64,000 nucleotides of DNA from the NCBI RefSeq assembly GCF_029852145.1, contig NC_079974.1, positions 4,610,001 to 4,674,000 on the forward strand, written 5' to 3'. Origin of the DNA: Microplitis mediator. Taxonomy: Eukaryota > Arthropoda > Insecta > Hymenoptera > Braconidae. Of the stretch, positions 32,397 to 42,828 are shown in pieces; the first letter of the stretch is position 1; each line of letters starts with the position of its first letter. The notes beneath the pieces were generated by a model, which was not told the origin of the DNA, did no database searches, and saw only the letters and a program-made list of their open reading frames with translations. Position numbers and translations under genes: made by a program.

Positions 32397-33674
32397 ATGC
32401 CTGACAATGACAGACCCATCATCTGGCTGGATGCCACTTTGCACGATGCAAACACCCCACCAACCCAGTACGATATGACCAAAGATCTCTATCGAGAGCT
32501 ACCTAATTTCAACGGTGAAGGCCCAACTTGCGAACAAGATTTCAGAGAATTTGACGCAATCGTACGAAGCTGGTTACCATGCATCCTCCCAGACCACCAT
32601 GACATGTTCGTTGCAAAAATCGCGAAGAGAATTTCGGGTCGTGCTAAGAGCATCATTGAATACACTCCGATTCACAGCGTTGAAGAACTTCTCGACGCTC
32701 TGGGAGAGAGGTTTCGCCACGGCGATCCAGCTCTTATCTGGCACAAACGTCTAGCTGCAGCGTCCCCAAAGGACGGGGAAACTATCGAAGACTTCTATTT
32801 CAGGTTACGCAAGATGATCAAAGGCCTGGAAGCTGCACTCCCGGCAGAAAATCGAGACGCCATCATGTCGCAGCAAGAAAAGGTTGCATTCGATCTCCTT
32901 TATTCCGCTTTGCCTGACCTTCCAAAATGTCTTGCGCGTCTAAAAAACCCCAGAACGCTGGAAGAGCTTTACAAAGCGATTAAAGAAGAGCGAACTCGCG
33001 AATGTTTGTGGCCTGCTCGGAAACGCGATTCTAACGAATTTTCGCGTAATTCTCATAAAGACCGTCGAGACTACGACGGAGACTATAACAGACGATACTC
33101 GAAAGACGATTATCAGAGACCTCGTCGAGATTACAACGATTACGACGATCGTAGAGAGACTAGAGGACGAACATTCAGTTACTCTAAGAATAACCACAGA
33201 CGAAGTAAATATGACACAGACGACGAAGACAGTGTAGACTCTGACGCCAGTGCAGAGTCCGCAGACTACTTAACTTACGCTTATACCTCAAGTAAAGGGG
33301 GACGTAGCCAGACTCGTGACGATGATTCGACTCCACGAACGTACAAGAAAAGCACTTTACGTTCTCGTACAGAAGAGCAGTTTACAGCCAGACCAAAGAC
33401 TGTGACGTTTGATCCTGCTGACATAGACGCTGAAAAACTGGAGCATCTGAAATTAAACGCTCCATGTTGCGACTGTCCGTTCTGCCCTCGACGCGACTCG
33501 AATAAATCCGCCCCAAGGAAAAACAACGACGATCATTTAAACTTAATGGGCGCTCGACAGGCCGAGGCGACTGCGAGTATGCCCCGCGAGCCTCGCCGAT
33601 CCATGAGTGCCCAGCAGAGGCCTCAGACTGCGAAGGAATTCAAAATCCTTCAACGCCCGAAGCCCTCGCACTAG
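32397..33674 (+). CDS. gag: Element C Gag
   Basis: About 425 codons from the first in-frame ATG (MPDNDRPIIW); the same frame is open from a GTG at 32,313. A capsid-like domain covers the first ~220 residues (LYRELPNFNGEG, then FYFRLRKMIKGLEAALPAEN). A long Arg/Asp/Tyr-rich nucleic-acid-binding stretch follows (RRDYDGDYNRRYSKDDYQR). The C-terminal Cys cluster CCDCPFCPRR is not a CCHC knuckle: the His is missing and the spacing differs. Gag therefore seems to have replaced the knuckle with basic RD repeats. Pol follows in the -1 frame. Confidence 0.88.
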   Translation: MPDNDRPIIWLDATLHDANTPPTQYDMTKDLYRELPNFNGEGPTCEQDFREFDAIVRSWLPCILPDHHDMFVAKIAKRISGRAKSIIEYTPIHSVEELLDALGERFRHGDPALIWHKRLAAASPKDGETIEDFYFRLRKMIKGLEAALPAENRDAIMSQQEKVAFDLLYSALPDLPKCLARLKNPRTLEELYKAIKEERTRECLWPARKRDSNEFSRNSHKDRRDYDGDYNRRYSKDDYQRPRRDYNDYDDRRETRGRTFSYSKNNHRRSKYDTDDEDSVDSDASAESADYLTYAYTSSKGGRSQTRDDDSTPRTYKKSTLRSRTEEQFTARPKTVTFDPADIDAEKLEHLKLNAPCCDCPFCPRRDSNKSAPRKNNDDHLNLMGARQAEATASMPREPRRSMSAQQRPQTAKEFKILQRPKPSH

Positions 33675-33700
33675 TAATCGGTAAAGGTCCGAGAGTCTGG

Positions 33701-36700
33701 ATGAAATCTCCAGACCTCTTCCAGGGTGGTTGTGAAGTTCTACTGGATACAGGTTCTGACCTGAACCTCCTTTGTATCGACGCTCTGGGGGATGACACCA
33801 TCGTTTACCCAGAAAACGGAGGTAAAGTGGGCGGCATAGCGACCAGCAGTATGCCAATCATTGGAACTGTGACGCACAAGGTCTTTGAAGTAGATATTTG
33901 TTTCCAAGTAGTACCTGGATCACCTGGAGGTTACCCGGGTATCCTTGGAAACGAATTTTTCATCAAAGAACGAGCTGGCATTTCCTTTTACTGGAATACG
34001 CTGGTCCTCAAAAATCGACCTACCCGTCCTATCCCTTTCACAATGGAAGACGACCTCGAGGAAGGATATATCCTGTCGCTGGGGACAGGCCCAAAAATAT
34101 TCGATTCATGTAATTCTCTTCATGGAGAACTACAATGTTTCCTCGTGGATACAGGGGGGGATGTATGTCTAATAAATTCTTCTGCCCTTAAACCCGTAAT
34201 TAGAGTGGATCGTGGTGACACGATGCTACTCCGAGGTTTAAATGGGCATCCCATGGAGACGATCGGTTCTGTCGAACTGAAAGTTTTGGGATCCAAAATT
34301 CGATTTCACGTTTGTGAGGGTAATTTACCCTTCAATGGCGTGGGCATTTTGGGAAACAACTTCCTGAGAAAGGAACAGGCCGAAATCTCGTATCATCATC
34401 AATCTCTGAATTTATTTTCCAGACCTTCCCGACCCCTATACTTCAGCTTAGGGGTAAAGCCATCACGTTCGTATGTCATTCCACCCCGTATGCGAATGTC
34501 TGTCTCCGTACCTGTCGTGAATCCAAAAATCAGACAAGGCTATCTCCGTAAGGTTCCTCTTAAGGAAGGACTCTTAATGGGCGAAGCCGTTGTTTCTGTG
34601 GATGATGGCCAGGCGATGTGTATGGTGATCAACACGACATCGGACCCAGCAGAAATCAACATCGAGCCTCAGATTCTCGAAGAATTCGAATACGACCATC
34701 CAGATCTTTCAGATGGAAATTCGGAGATATCTGATTCCTCACCCGAAAGGAAATCCTTTTCCAGAAGGGAGCGTATCGACGCGATCCTTAATAAAATTCC
34801 GACGGACCATCTCAATCGACTCGAAAAAAGACAAATATTTAAACTCATACAGAAAAATCATGATATTTTTCACCTTCCTGGCGATCGCCTGGGACGATCT
34901 AAAAAGTTCACTTGTAAAATCGAAACCACGTGTGATACGCCAGTCCGAATCAAACAATACCGTTTCCCTCAAGAACATCGCGAGGAAATTAAGAAACAAG
35001 TCGATAATTTACTTAAACAAGGAATTATACGTAAATCAAAATCTCCGTATAATTCGCCCTTGTGGATCGTCCCTAAGAAATCTGACGCGCAAGGTAATAA
35101 AAAATGGAGAATGGTTATCGACTTCCGAAATTTGAATAAAATAACCATCGGGGATGCTTATCCCTTACCACTCATAATTGACATTCTAGATCAACTCGGT
35201 GGAGCGAAATATTTCAGCGTGTTTGATCTTGCAAGCGGTTTCCATCAAGTACCAATGGATCCCAGGGATGCTGAGAAAACTGCGTTTTCCACCCCTGATG
35301 GCCATTGGGAATATTGCTGCATGCCTTTTGGGCTTGAGTGCGCTCCGGCAATTTTCCAACGCATGATGGACTCCACTTTGAGTGGTTTAAAAGGCACCGA
35401 ATTGTTCATTTACCTGGATGATTTCGTAAGTTACGCATCTTCACTTGAAGAGCACGAAGTACGAGTGCAAAGACTTTTCAACCGCCTTCGAGAGGCTGGG
35501 CTAACTCTTCAGCCCGAGAAATGTAAATTTCTCTGCCCCGAGGTGGAATATTTGGGTCACATTATCACTAAAGATGGCGTAAAACCCGATCCAAAGAAAA
35601 TTTCATCCCTTAAAAATGCGTCCCACCCCCGTAATCACACGGAGGCGCGCAAATTTATGGGGTTAGCTAACTACTACCGACGTTTCATCGAAAACTTCGC
35701 TGAAAGAGCGAAACCAATCACTGACCTTACCAGAAAAACTAAACCGTTCGTCTGGTCAGCTGATTCTCAAAAAGCTTTCGATGACATAAAGAATGCATTG
35801 TGCGAGAATTCATTCCTCGCTTACCCAGATTTTAATCGACCGTTTATACTAGCAACTAGTTCATCCGATGTTGGCATCTCGGGTATCTTGAGCCAAGAAC
35901 TCGATAACGAAGATCAAACTCCTGAAAACCCGGATGCAAATGTCGAGAAAATTGTCTCATGTACATCTAGAGTTTTGCAAGAAACTGAAACCAGATATAC
36001 ACATAACGAAAAAGAATGTTTGGCGGTTTTGTATGCGGTGCAACAATTCCGGCCTTACCTCTATGGTAAGCCCTTCACCTTGTATACAAGCAGTCCTTGT
36101 ATGTCCTGGTTGAAGGATAGCCAAACCGTTACAGAACGCCAAATCAAATGGAGATCTAAATTAAGTGAATATAAATTCTCTGTTGTTGTTCGTCATAAAA
36201 TCTCCGAGCAATATGCCGAAGGATTATCTTACAATCCCGAAGGAAGATCTCCGGCAGAGATTAACTCAGAAGAAACACCCATCAAAGAAGCTGTAATGTT
36301 ACCGCTCAAGAAAAATTCTTGTCCTGACGACGAAGCAATAGCAGCAGTAAAACGAGGTCCAAAACCGGGAGGTAAAAATAAACCCCGTGTCAACAGCGCT
36401 CCACAACCTCGTGATACAATCGCTTCTCGTTTACGTATGAGACGAGCCACAGAACTAAACCTAAATCGGAAAAAGATAAATTACTGTGAGATAAGTACTG
36501 CCGAACCTGACGTTTCAGGGGGTATTGAAGACGATGTATTCGAAGAAAATCAACCACCTGCATCATCAAAACCTCAAGCTCCAGTAGATCCGGAACCAGA
36601 ACCTGAAACAAATTCGGAAGAAACAGATGAGGAGGAAGAAGAAGCAGTCCGACTCATGAACGAAGAATATCTGATGAACGAACAGGATAAAAGCTCCAGC

Positions 36701-39316
36701 GATCAGGGGGATGAAAATTCGCCCGAGGCGATAGATCGACAACAATTGCGGGAAGATTTGAGAAAATCATTCGAACGTTTCAACAGAGCTCTTGAACAAC
36801 GAACCGTTAACATCCCAGATAAAGAAGCGGATTGCTCTGTCCATCCAGACGACTACTACAATCCACTGCCAGTAGTCAGCCCTCAGGTGGCCAAAGAAGT
36901 CAGAGAATATCTTGAACAGAGTTACCTTCCGCACGAATACGATGAAAACGAAGACCCGGACGAATCCGAAGAAATAGAAGAAGAAGAAGAAGACGAATTT
37001 CTTCGAGATAATGAAAATACTGAAGAAGATGAAGACTCCAGCAAAGCCAGCTGCTCTGAACCAGAAGTCCAAGTTGAAACAAATCCAGCAACTTCACCGT
37101 TGTCGCGAGCTATCAAACTTCGCGAAAAATATTTAAGTGGTGGTTCAAGCCCATCTACTCCCATGTGGAAACACACTGTGTTGAGAGCTGCACAGAAAGA
37201 GCATAAAGGGCTGGAATATGATGACCATTCTAAAACCTTTTATTGGAATGACGATGTAGAAGCAGACAGTCGGAATCCTACCATCACAGCAAGACCTTCT
37301 ACTTCTCAAACCTTAAATACTGAAGATTTTCCAGCTGCATCTTCCAGTATAGCACCAAAGGAAACTCCCAAGCGAATGGGGGAAGTTTCTCCAAAAAATA
37401 ATGATAATGACAAAACGTTGCTGAACGAACGCCAGCAACCCAAATCACCAGATAAAAATTCTACAAAAGATCTGACGAGAGGGGAAGAGAGCTCTTCCCA
37501 ATCAAACCAATCAGAGACCGCACAATATGACGAAGCCACGGTGATTCAAGTAGAGGTACACCAAGAACAAGACGACGGAAATGAGCAGGCAAATGAATCG
37601 GATCTTCGCCACGTGACACATCCGGAAGTTGTTGACGAACAACTGGGGGATGAGCCGGCTGTGAATGATGATTTGCCACCTAAATTTCCGAATCAAGCTC
37701 CATGGTGCGTCTTCGACCCTCCATCTTCGGACATAGCCGAAGATTTGAGTGGTCAAAACTACTCGCCGCCCGAAGTTTCCTCTTCATCTAGTTCTGAATC
37801 TGACAGACCTCAGAAACTGCCTGAAAATCGAATTAAATTCAAAGACAGTCGAGATGGAATCACGTATGTGAGAGATCACATGGTGCATTTCCTGTCTCTG
37901 GATTGCGAGATGATGAAACCAGTTTCACGTCTGTTGAGAGATCTTACTTTCATCAATCGCGAAGACCTGAAGGTGGCTAAACCAAAAATGGGTGACGTAC
38001 TTGTCACTAAATTGGGTCAATGCCTCATCTTCACTGTCTTCGTTAAGAAGGATCATTTCGAAAAAATTGATTTAACAAATTTAATTGAAGGACTACAAAA
38101 TCTACGAGCATCCATGTTCAAACATGAGATTTATACGTTCCGCATAGCGAAACAGGGGGATGACTTCGACGATTTGAACATAAAGCCTTATCTCATACAA
38201 GAGTTGGGCGATTGTCCAATCGAGGTAACTCTTTGCGAAGGAAATATAGAAGGTCCTGCCGAAGAATTACGCGATAAAATCATCGAAGAAAACCACTGTA
38301 GCCCTATAGCAGGCCACAAAGGTGTCGTGAAAACTTATTGGCGAATCCGCGAGAGATTCTACTGGCCCGGCATGAAGGAAAAGATCTATAGATTTATCCA
38401 GAAATGCGAAATTTGCCAGAAAAACAAACTCACGCGAATAAAAACTAAACAACCAATGATGATAACCGATACTCCCTTCGAGCCCTTCGAGAAAATTTCC
38501 ATCGATACCGTTGGACCACTTCCAATGACCAGAAGTGGAAATGCCCATATCCTGACGATCCAGGATAACTTTTCGAAAGCCGTAACCGCGATCCCAATAC
38601 CCGATATCCGATCGACAACAGTGGCTGAAGCCCTTGTCGATCGATATATGTGTTATTATGGGTGCCCGAGAGTCATCCTCTCAGACAAAGGTACGTCATT
38701 TACCTCGAAAATAATACAACAGCTTGCAAAAGCTTTAAAAATACAAAGATTAACGACTTCGGGTTATTACCCCCAGTCAAATGGATCCTTAGAAAGGAGC
38801 CATCAACCACTGATAGACTTTTTGCGAGTAATTTCAGATAAGTATCCGAACTGGGATCGATATGTGGGTCTTGCTGCGTTGAGTTATAATACAAACGTGC
38901 ACACCTCTACCAAATTCACTCCATTTGAGTTGATGTTTGGTCGAAGAGCTCGATTGCCAACCCAATTCCCTGATTATTCCAGAATCGAAACTTATTCTGA
39001 TTATCTCGCTGACCTTATGGGAAGATTATCAGAAGTTAGAGAAATCGCTGCTGATTGTCTCAATAAGGCAAAACAAGATTCCAAAATTCGTTATGATCGA
39101 CACATACATGCCAGAACCTTTAAAGTAGGTGATTTTATTTACGTTCTAAAAGAGCCGAGGAAAAATAAACTCGATGTTTATTACACCGGGCCTTACGAAA
39201 TTGTCGAAATTAACGAATTTGGAAGTCTTATTTACCTGAATGACAAAGGGAACCGAAAATTGGTCAACCCTAATAAGGCTGAACCTGCTGTCGATCAAAA
39301 GGCTAAACCTTTATAA
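33701..39316 (+). CDS. pol: Element C Pol with tandem proteases
   Basis: 1,871 codons, intact. Two retropepsin domains in tandem: LLDTGSDLN (~residue 16, with GILGNEFF ~85) and LVDTGGDVC (~147, with GILGNNFL ~220). RT (~455-630) has the active site YLDD (~569). RNase H (~700-830) is degenerate: the first acidic box reads ATSSSD, the third TSSPCM and the fourth EGLSY, while the Glu of NEKE is kept. A huge acidic, Ser-rich, probably disordered segment spans ~860-1,380. A macro-like module (~1,390-1,520) precedes integrase with HHCC (AGHKG ~1,537) and DDE (SIDTVGP, LSDKGTSF, LERSH) intact. The -1 frame relative to Gag is open upstream of the ATG, implying frameshift expression. Confidence 0.93.
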   Translation: MKSPDLFQGGCEVLLDTGSDLNLLCIDALGDDTIVYPENGGKVGGIATSSMPIIGTVTHKVFEVDICFQVVPGSPGGYPGILGNEFFIKERAGISFYWNTLVLKNRPTRPIPFTMEDDLEEGYILSLGTGPKIFDSCNSLHGELQCFLVDTGGDVCLINSSALKPVIRVDRGDTMLLRGLNGHPMETIGSVELKVLGSKIRFHVCEGNLPFNGVGILGNNFLRKEQAEISYHHQSLNLFSRPSRPLYFSLGVKPSRSYVIPPRMRMSVSVPVVNPKIRQGYLRKVPLKEGLLMGEAVVSVDDGQAMCMVINTTSDPAEINIEPQILEEFEYDHPDLSDGNSEISDSSPERKSFSRRERIDAILNKIPTDHLNRLEKRQIFKLIQKNHDIFHLPGDRLGRSKKFTCKIETTCDTPVRIKQYRFPQEHREEIKKQVDNLLKQGIIRKSKSPYNSPLWIVPKKSDAQGNKKWRMVIDFRNLNKITIGDAYPLPLIIDILDQLGGAKYFSVFDLASGFHQVPMDPRDAEKTAFSTPDGHWEYCCMPFGLECAPAIFQRMMDSTLSGLKGTELFIYLDDFVSYASSLEEHEVRVQRLFNRLREAGLTLQPEKCKFLCPEVEYLGHIITKDGVKPDPKKISSLKNASHPRNHTEARKFMGLANYYRRFIENFAERAKPITDLTRKTKPFVWSADSQKAFDDIKNALCENSFLAYPDFNRPFILATSSSDVGISGILSQELDNEDQTPENPDANVEKIVSCTSRVLQETETRYTHNEKECLAVLYAVQQFRPYLYGKPFTLYTSSPCMSWLKDSQTVTERQIKWRSKLSEYKFSVVVRHKISEQYAEGLSYNPEGRSPAEINSEETPIKEAVMLPLKKNSCPDDEAIAAVKRGPKPGGKNKPRVNSAPQPRDTIASRLRMRRATELNLNRKKINYCEISTAEPDVSGGIEDDVFEENQPPASSKPQAPVDPEPEPETNSEETDEEEEEAVRLMNEEYLMNEQDKSSSDQGDENSPEAIDRQQLREDLRKSFERFNRALEQRTVNIPDKEADCSVHPDDYYNPLPVVSPQVAKEVREYLEQSYLPHEYDENEDPDESEEIEEEEEDEFLRDNENTEEDEDSSKASCSEPEVQVETNPATSPLSRAIKLREKYLSGGSSPSTPMWKHTVLRAAQKEHKGLEYDDHSKTFYWNDDVEADSRNPTITARPSTSQTLNTEDFPAASSSIAPKETPKRMGEVSPKNNDNDKTLLNERQQPKSPDKNSTKDLTRGEESSSQSNQSETAQYDEATVIQVEVHQEQDDGNEQANESDLRHVTHPEVVDEQLGDEPAVNDDLPPKFPNQAPWCVFDPPSSDIAEDLSGQNYSPPEVSSSSSSESDRPQKLPENRIKFKDSRDGITYVRDHMVHFLSLDCEMMKPVSRLLRDLTFINREDLKVAKPKMGDVLVTKLGQCLIFTVFVKKDHFEKIDLTNLIEGLQNLRASMFKHEIYTFRIAKQGDDFDDLNIKPYLIQELGDCPIEVTLCEGNIEGPAEELRDKIIEENHCSPIAGHKGVVKTYWRIRERFYWPGMKEKIYRFIQKCEICQKNKLTRIKTKQPMMITDTPFEPFEKISIDTVGPLPMTRSGNAHILTIQDNFSKAVTAIPIPDIRSTTVAEALVDRYMCYYGCPRVILSDKGTSFTSKIIQQLAKALKIQRLTTSGYYPQSNGSLERSHQPLIDFLRVISDKYPNWDRYVGLAALSYNTNVHTSTKFTPFELMFGRRARLPTQFPDYSRIETYSDYLADLMGRLSEVREIAADCLNKAKQDSKIRYDRHIHARTFKVGDFIYVLKEPRKNKLDVYYTGPYEIVEINEFGSLIYLNDKGNRKLVNPNKAEPAVDQKAKPL

Positions 39317-39320
39317 AGTT

Positions 39321-39334
39321 CTCTGTTTCAGATC
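39321..39334 (+). other. Splice acceptor before element C env
   Basis: TTCTCTGTTTCAG lies 21 nt before the env ATG, between pol and env. This is an expected 3' splice site for a subgenomic env RNA. The donor was not located. Confidence 0.65.
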
Positions 39335-39354
39335 CAAGGAAATAATTTACCACC

Positions 39355-41376
39355 ATGAAGGCGTTGTTGATATTCTTGGCCATCATCATAGAAGGCAGCC
39401 AATCCAAGGACGTCATGACCATTCAACCATTGGCGGACAACCCAGGGTTATTGTATGACCCATTTAAGAGGATTCACTTGATTGAAGAAAATTGGTGCAT
39501 CATTTCTTCCATTAACGTCAAGGGGTTGGTAGACCTGTACCCCTTCCAGTTGGAACATATACATTCAACCATGCTCGCTTGTGCCAAGATCATCGACGTC
39601 GGGTCCTGCATGCATTATCTGAAAATCGACATGATAAATGAGGTACAGGTTCAAATATATCAGGCCATGCATCGCTTAGACCAACTCCTCGACGAAACGA
39701 ATTTTCAAACACCGCCACTTGACCGTAACCAGAGAGCTCCATGGTTCGGTTTCATAGGCACGATTTCTCGAGAATTGTTTGGGACCATGGATTATGAAGA
39801 CAAAGAACACATTAATAAGGAAATTAACAAGTTATATCAAGATAATGCCGAAATGGTGCACCTGGTACAGAACGCCACTCACATCGTCAAGAGTGAGATT
39901 AATACCATCCTTCAGAGTGAGGCTCAGATGCAGTCAAATCTGAACAAACTCGCGGACGTCACTCACGCATTCATAAACGCAACGCTAAACTCCTTAGAAA
40001 AAGTCGTTTATGTCACGAAAGTCCTCATGCTGGGGGATGAGCGCTTGGAAGTCGCCAATCACCACCTACGAGTCCTGAGAGAGGCCGAAACCATCATCGA
40101 AGAGGCAAAAGCCGGCAGACTCTCTCCTCAAGCGATATCGCCAAAACAACTTTACAAAGCAACGATCGACATCATGCGGAAACATCCTGATTTGAACCCA
40201 CCTCAGCCGATTGACAGGATGGACCTCTCAACCTTGTCAGCAGTATCGACAGTAAAGGTAGCGAGGGCAAAAGGTTATTTACTCATTATAGTAACCTTGC
40301 CTCTGTTCCACAAGATTCCGCTACTATCGTATGAAATGAGACCGTTGCCAAAACCAGAAAACGTGAACGGAAAAATTCAAACTTTGACCATCTTACCATC
40401 CAAAAGGTTCTTGGTTACAGATCCAGGCCTGCGAAGATTTTTCCTGGCAGACTCTGAATACATAAATAACTGCAGAACCATCGGAGAAGATCTATCGTGT
40501 CGTCCCGATATTCCATTTCAATCTACACAAGATCCTGAAGAAGTCGACTGCGAAATGAAGCTGCTCTTGAAATCGACAGAAGATATTTCGAGAACTTGCA
40601 ACATCCGCATTATCCCCGATTGCAAAACTACGTGGATAAAGCTAAATCAACCAAACTCTTGGGCTTACTCGACCTGCAAAGAGGAAAAATTAAGTCTCAA
40701 ATGTTTGGACCCAGTCGAAAAAGACTACTACATCAATGGAACAGGGATGATCCATATCCAGGGCAGATGTGAAATGAAAAACGGAAAATACTTAATCAAT
40801 AGTATAGATGAGGAAATCACCCAGCTGAATATCACGCTGCCGAAGTTAAATTTAACCTTGGAAGCACTGTCAACTAATTTAACAGCGGAGCCCAAAGTCT
40901 CAGGGTTTCTCTTCAAAAAGAACATCGACCCGTTAAACACAATCGATAAATTTCAACCCTGGGGAGCAGGACTAGAAGAAACAGAAAACCGGATGTCTGA
41001 AATAGCGCTGCATCATCAGGAGGACGAGATACAACGAACGATGACGGCGGGAAATATGTCTATCCTCGTCATCTTGTGTGTCATTCTCATCGTGCCAGTT
41101 TTCCTCAAATTTTGTATCTGCTCAGGCAAGAGGCGCTGCTTCACCTACAAGAAAAACAAGCAGCCAGTCGAGGTACTTCATAAGACAATAACAGAAACCA
41201 AACGTACCTCCGATCTCAAACCAAATGCAGTCCAAATTAAGGACCAACCAGAGGTCATCGAACTCCAAGATCATCCGTCGACACCAACTCATGTCTCATT
41301 CTCCGCAAATCGGCGAACAACTCCAACTCGTACATCCAGAGGTCTCCGTCTCTCCGACTTTAACGCACCAATATAA
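39355..41376 (+). CDS. env: Element C envelope protein, F-type
   Basis: 673 codons with its own ATG in good context (CCACCATGA). A signal peptide covers residues 1-18. The motif APWFGFIGTISRELFGTMD (~residues 127-145) matches the fusion-peptide region of baculovirus F / errantivirus Env proteins; the preceding RNQR is a weakened furin-like site. Helical regions, Cys residues and several NxT sites follow. A transmembrane segment lies near residues 562-582 (SILVILCVILIVPVFLKF), followed by a ~90-residue cytoplasmic tail. This Env should mediate membrane fusion. It is unrelated to the Env of element B. The reading frame is intact; cleavage efficiency is uncertain. Confidence 0.85.
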   Translation: MKALLIFLAIIIEGSQSKDVMTIQPLADNPGLLYDPFKRIHLIEENWCIISSINVKGLVDLYPFQLEHIHSTMLACAKIIDVGSCMHYLKIDMINEVQVQIYQAMHRLDQLLDETNFQTPPLDRNQRAPWFGFIGTISRELFGTMDYEDKEHINKEINKLYQDNAEMVHLVQNATHIVKSEINTILQSEAQMQSNLNKLADVTHAFINATLNSLEKVVYVTKVLMLGDERLEVANHHLRVLREAETIIEEAKAGRLSPQAISPKQLYKATIDIMRKHPDLNPPQPIDRMDLSTLSAVSTVKVARAKGYLLIIVTLPLFHKIPLLSYEMRPLPKPENVNGKIQTLTILPSKRFLVTDPGLRRFFLADSEYINNCRTIGEDLSCRPDIPFQSTQDPEEVDCEMKLLLKSTEDISRTCNIRIIPDCKTTWIKLNQPNSWAYSTCKEEKLSLKCLDPVEKDYYINGTGMIHIQGRCEMKNGKYLINSIDEEITQLNITLPKLNLTLEALSTNLTAEPKVSGFLFKKNIDPLNTIDKFQPWGAGLEETENRMSEIALHHQEDEIQRTMTAGNMSILVILCVILIVPVFLKFCICSGKRRCFTYKKNKQPVEVLHKTITETKRTSDLKPNAVQIKDQPEVIELQDHPSTPTHVSFSANRRTTPTRTSRGLRLSDFNAPI

Positions 41377-42348
41377 TCAACCTAAATAAGATAAGAATAA
41401 TGTATAAACAACAAAAAAATTCACGTGGTAAAAATAGCAATCTTCTTCTAATTGTTTAGGAACTGATCCCGAACTAATTTTCGGGGCCATTCTTGAAAAC
41501 ATTTACAAATTTTTGGATTCATTTAAACATATCTATAGTTATCTTTGAGGAAGATTCCTATTTTACCACCACTCTATTTTAAAAAGAGAAAAAATTTTAA
41601 CTAAGAAACATACTACTAGACTTAAGTTTACCAGATAGATTTTGGAAAAAGAAAGGAAAATTTAATAATAGATTTTTACATTTTAACTATTAAAGAAATT
41701 TAAAATCACCTGAACATTCGAGGAAACAGGATAATTGGTAAATTCCTGTTAAAAACCGCGAAATTACTTTTGAAATTAAAGCAAATTATTTAAACGTTTA
41801 CCTTTCATAGCGCATGCGCGAATCCAAACGCAGATGACAGCCGCTGACAAATATTACCACAGCCTTAACAAAAATTTTCTTACAGGACGCCATTTCTCTG
41901 TCAAATACTCCTTCAAATATAAATCCTGGAAAACTCCTTAAAATACTCCCTTTCCCCCCACCTATAACAAGAAAATGGAAATAGATAGAAATTTTCTTTC
42001 AAAAAAAAAAAACAACTGCAGAATGTTACTCACCTCAGATTAGTCACATGTTCCATAATAAACTAAAAACACTTACCTGGCGAATTAAACAATTGTGCCG
42101 TAATAAAAAAAAAAAAAGAGGAAGAAAAGGTGAAACTTTAAACTCAGACAGAGAAAGGAAAAACCAAGTTTTCCTTACGTATACACTTGCATATTCAATC
42201 ATATCCAAGTTGTATACGGTTATTTTGAGGAATGTGTGAATTTTTGGGTTAAAAAGAAGGAACGCACGATCTTTAAGCTGATTTTCCTTTTACTAATAAG
42301 GGAAAACCGACAGCTGAACTTGACTTGCAAGTGGTAACATCATTCCGG
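41377..42348 (+). other. Gene-free stretch after env
   Basis: AT-rich, no gene supported on either strand. It probably contains the 3' untranslated part of env and the downstream end of the antisense gene at 42,349-42,828. Confidence 0.5.
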
Positions 42349-42828
42349 TTACCCAGCGAACGCTGGTGATGGCTGAATTGCCCCATTTTCTTCCTCCATC
42401 TCGAATTCCTCTTCTTCCGGCTCGTCTTCTCCATCCTCCCTAAAGAGCCAGGAAATGGATTTCCAATCCTCCATCCAATCATCCATATCCTGGTCCTTTT
42501 CCCTCCAAAGATGCTTGCTCCATGCCAGAAAAAGCTCACGCTTTAGACGGGATGGGCAGTCCGGCAGAGAACCCCGACTCAAATAATACTAGACAAACAA
42601 ACCGACATTTTAAATAACACTAAAATCACGATCAACTAGACTTTTCACCTCAACACTTACGTGTAGCAAATTATTACGCACACCACAAACATCATAACAC
42701 TCACAAGTATGAATGTTGGGGGCCCAAATTTCAAAAATCCTCCGAATATAAATAAATTCGGAATAGGATCTTATAAAATAATAAATGGGATCCCCAAGGT
42801 TATACTTCTGACCGAAAGACTTACACAT
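42349..42828 (-). CDS. Antisense accessory gene C3, two exons, unknown
   Basis: On the strand opposite to element C. Exon 1 (42,828-42,661) has 56 codons from MCKSFGQKYN and ends CTACAC|GTAAGT. Exon 2 (42,588-42,349) follows TTTGTCTAG and has 79 codons ending in PSPAFAG. The junction is phase 0 and both exons stay open. The total is 135 residues: an aromatic-rich N-half with YIRRIFEIW, then a Trp-rich, strongly acidic C-terminus (DWMEDWKSISWLF, then a Glu run). No signal peptide or known family was recognised. It lies between env and the 3' LTR. A host-derived gene caught in the element is the alternative to a true accessory gene. Confidence 0.6.
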
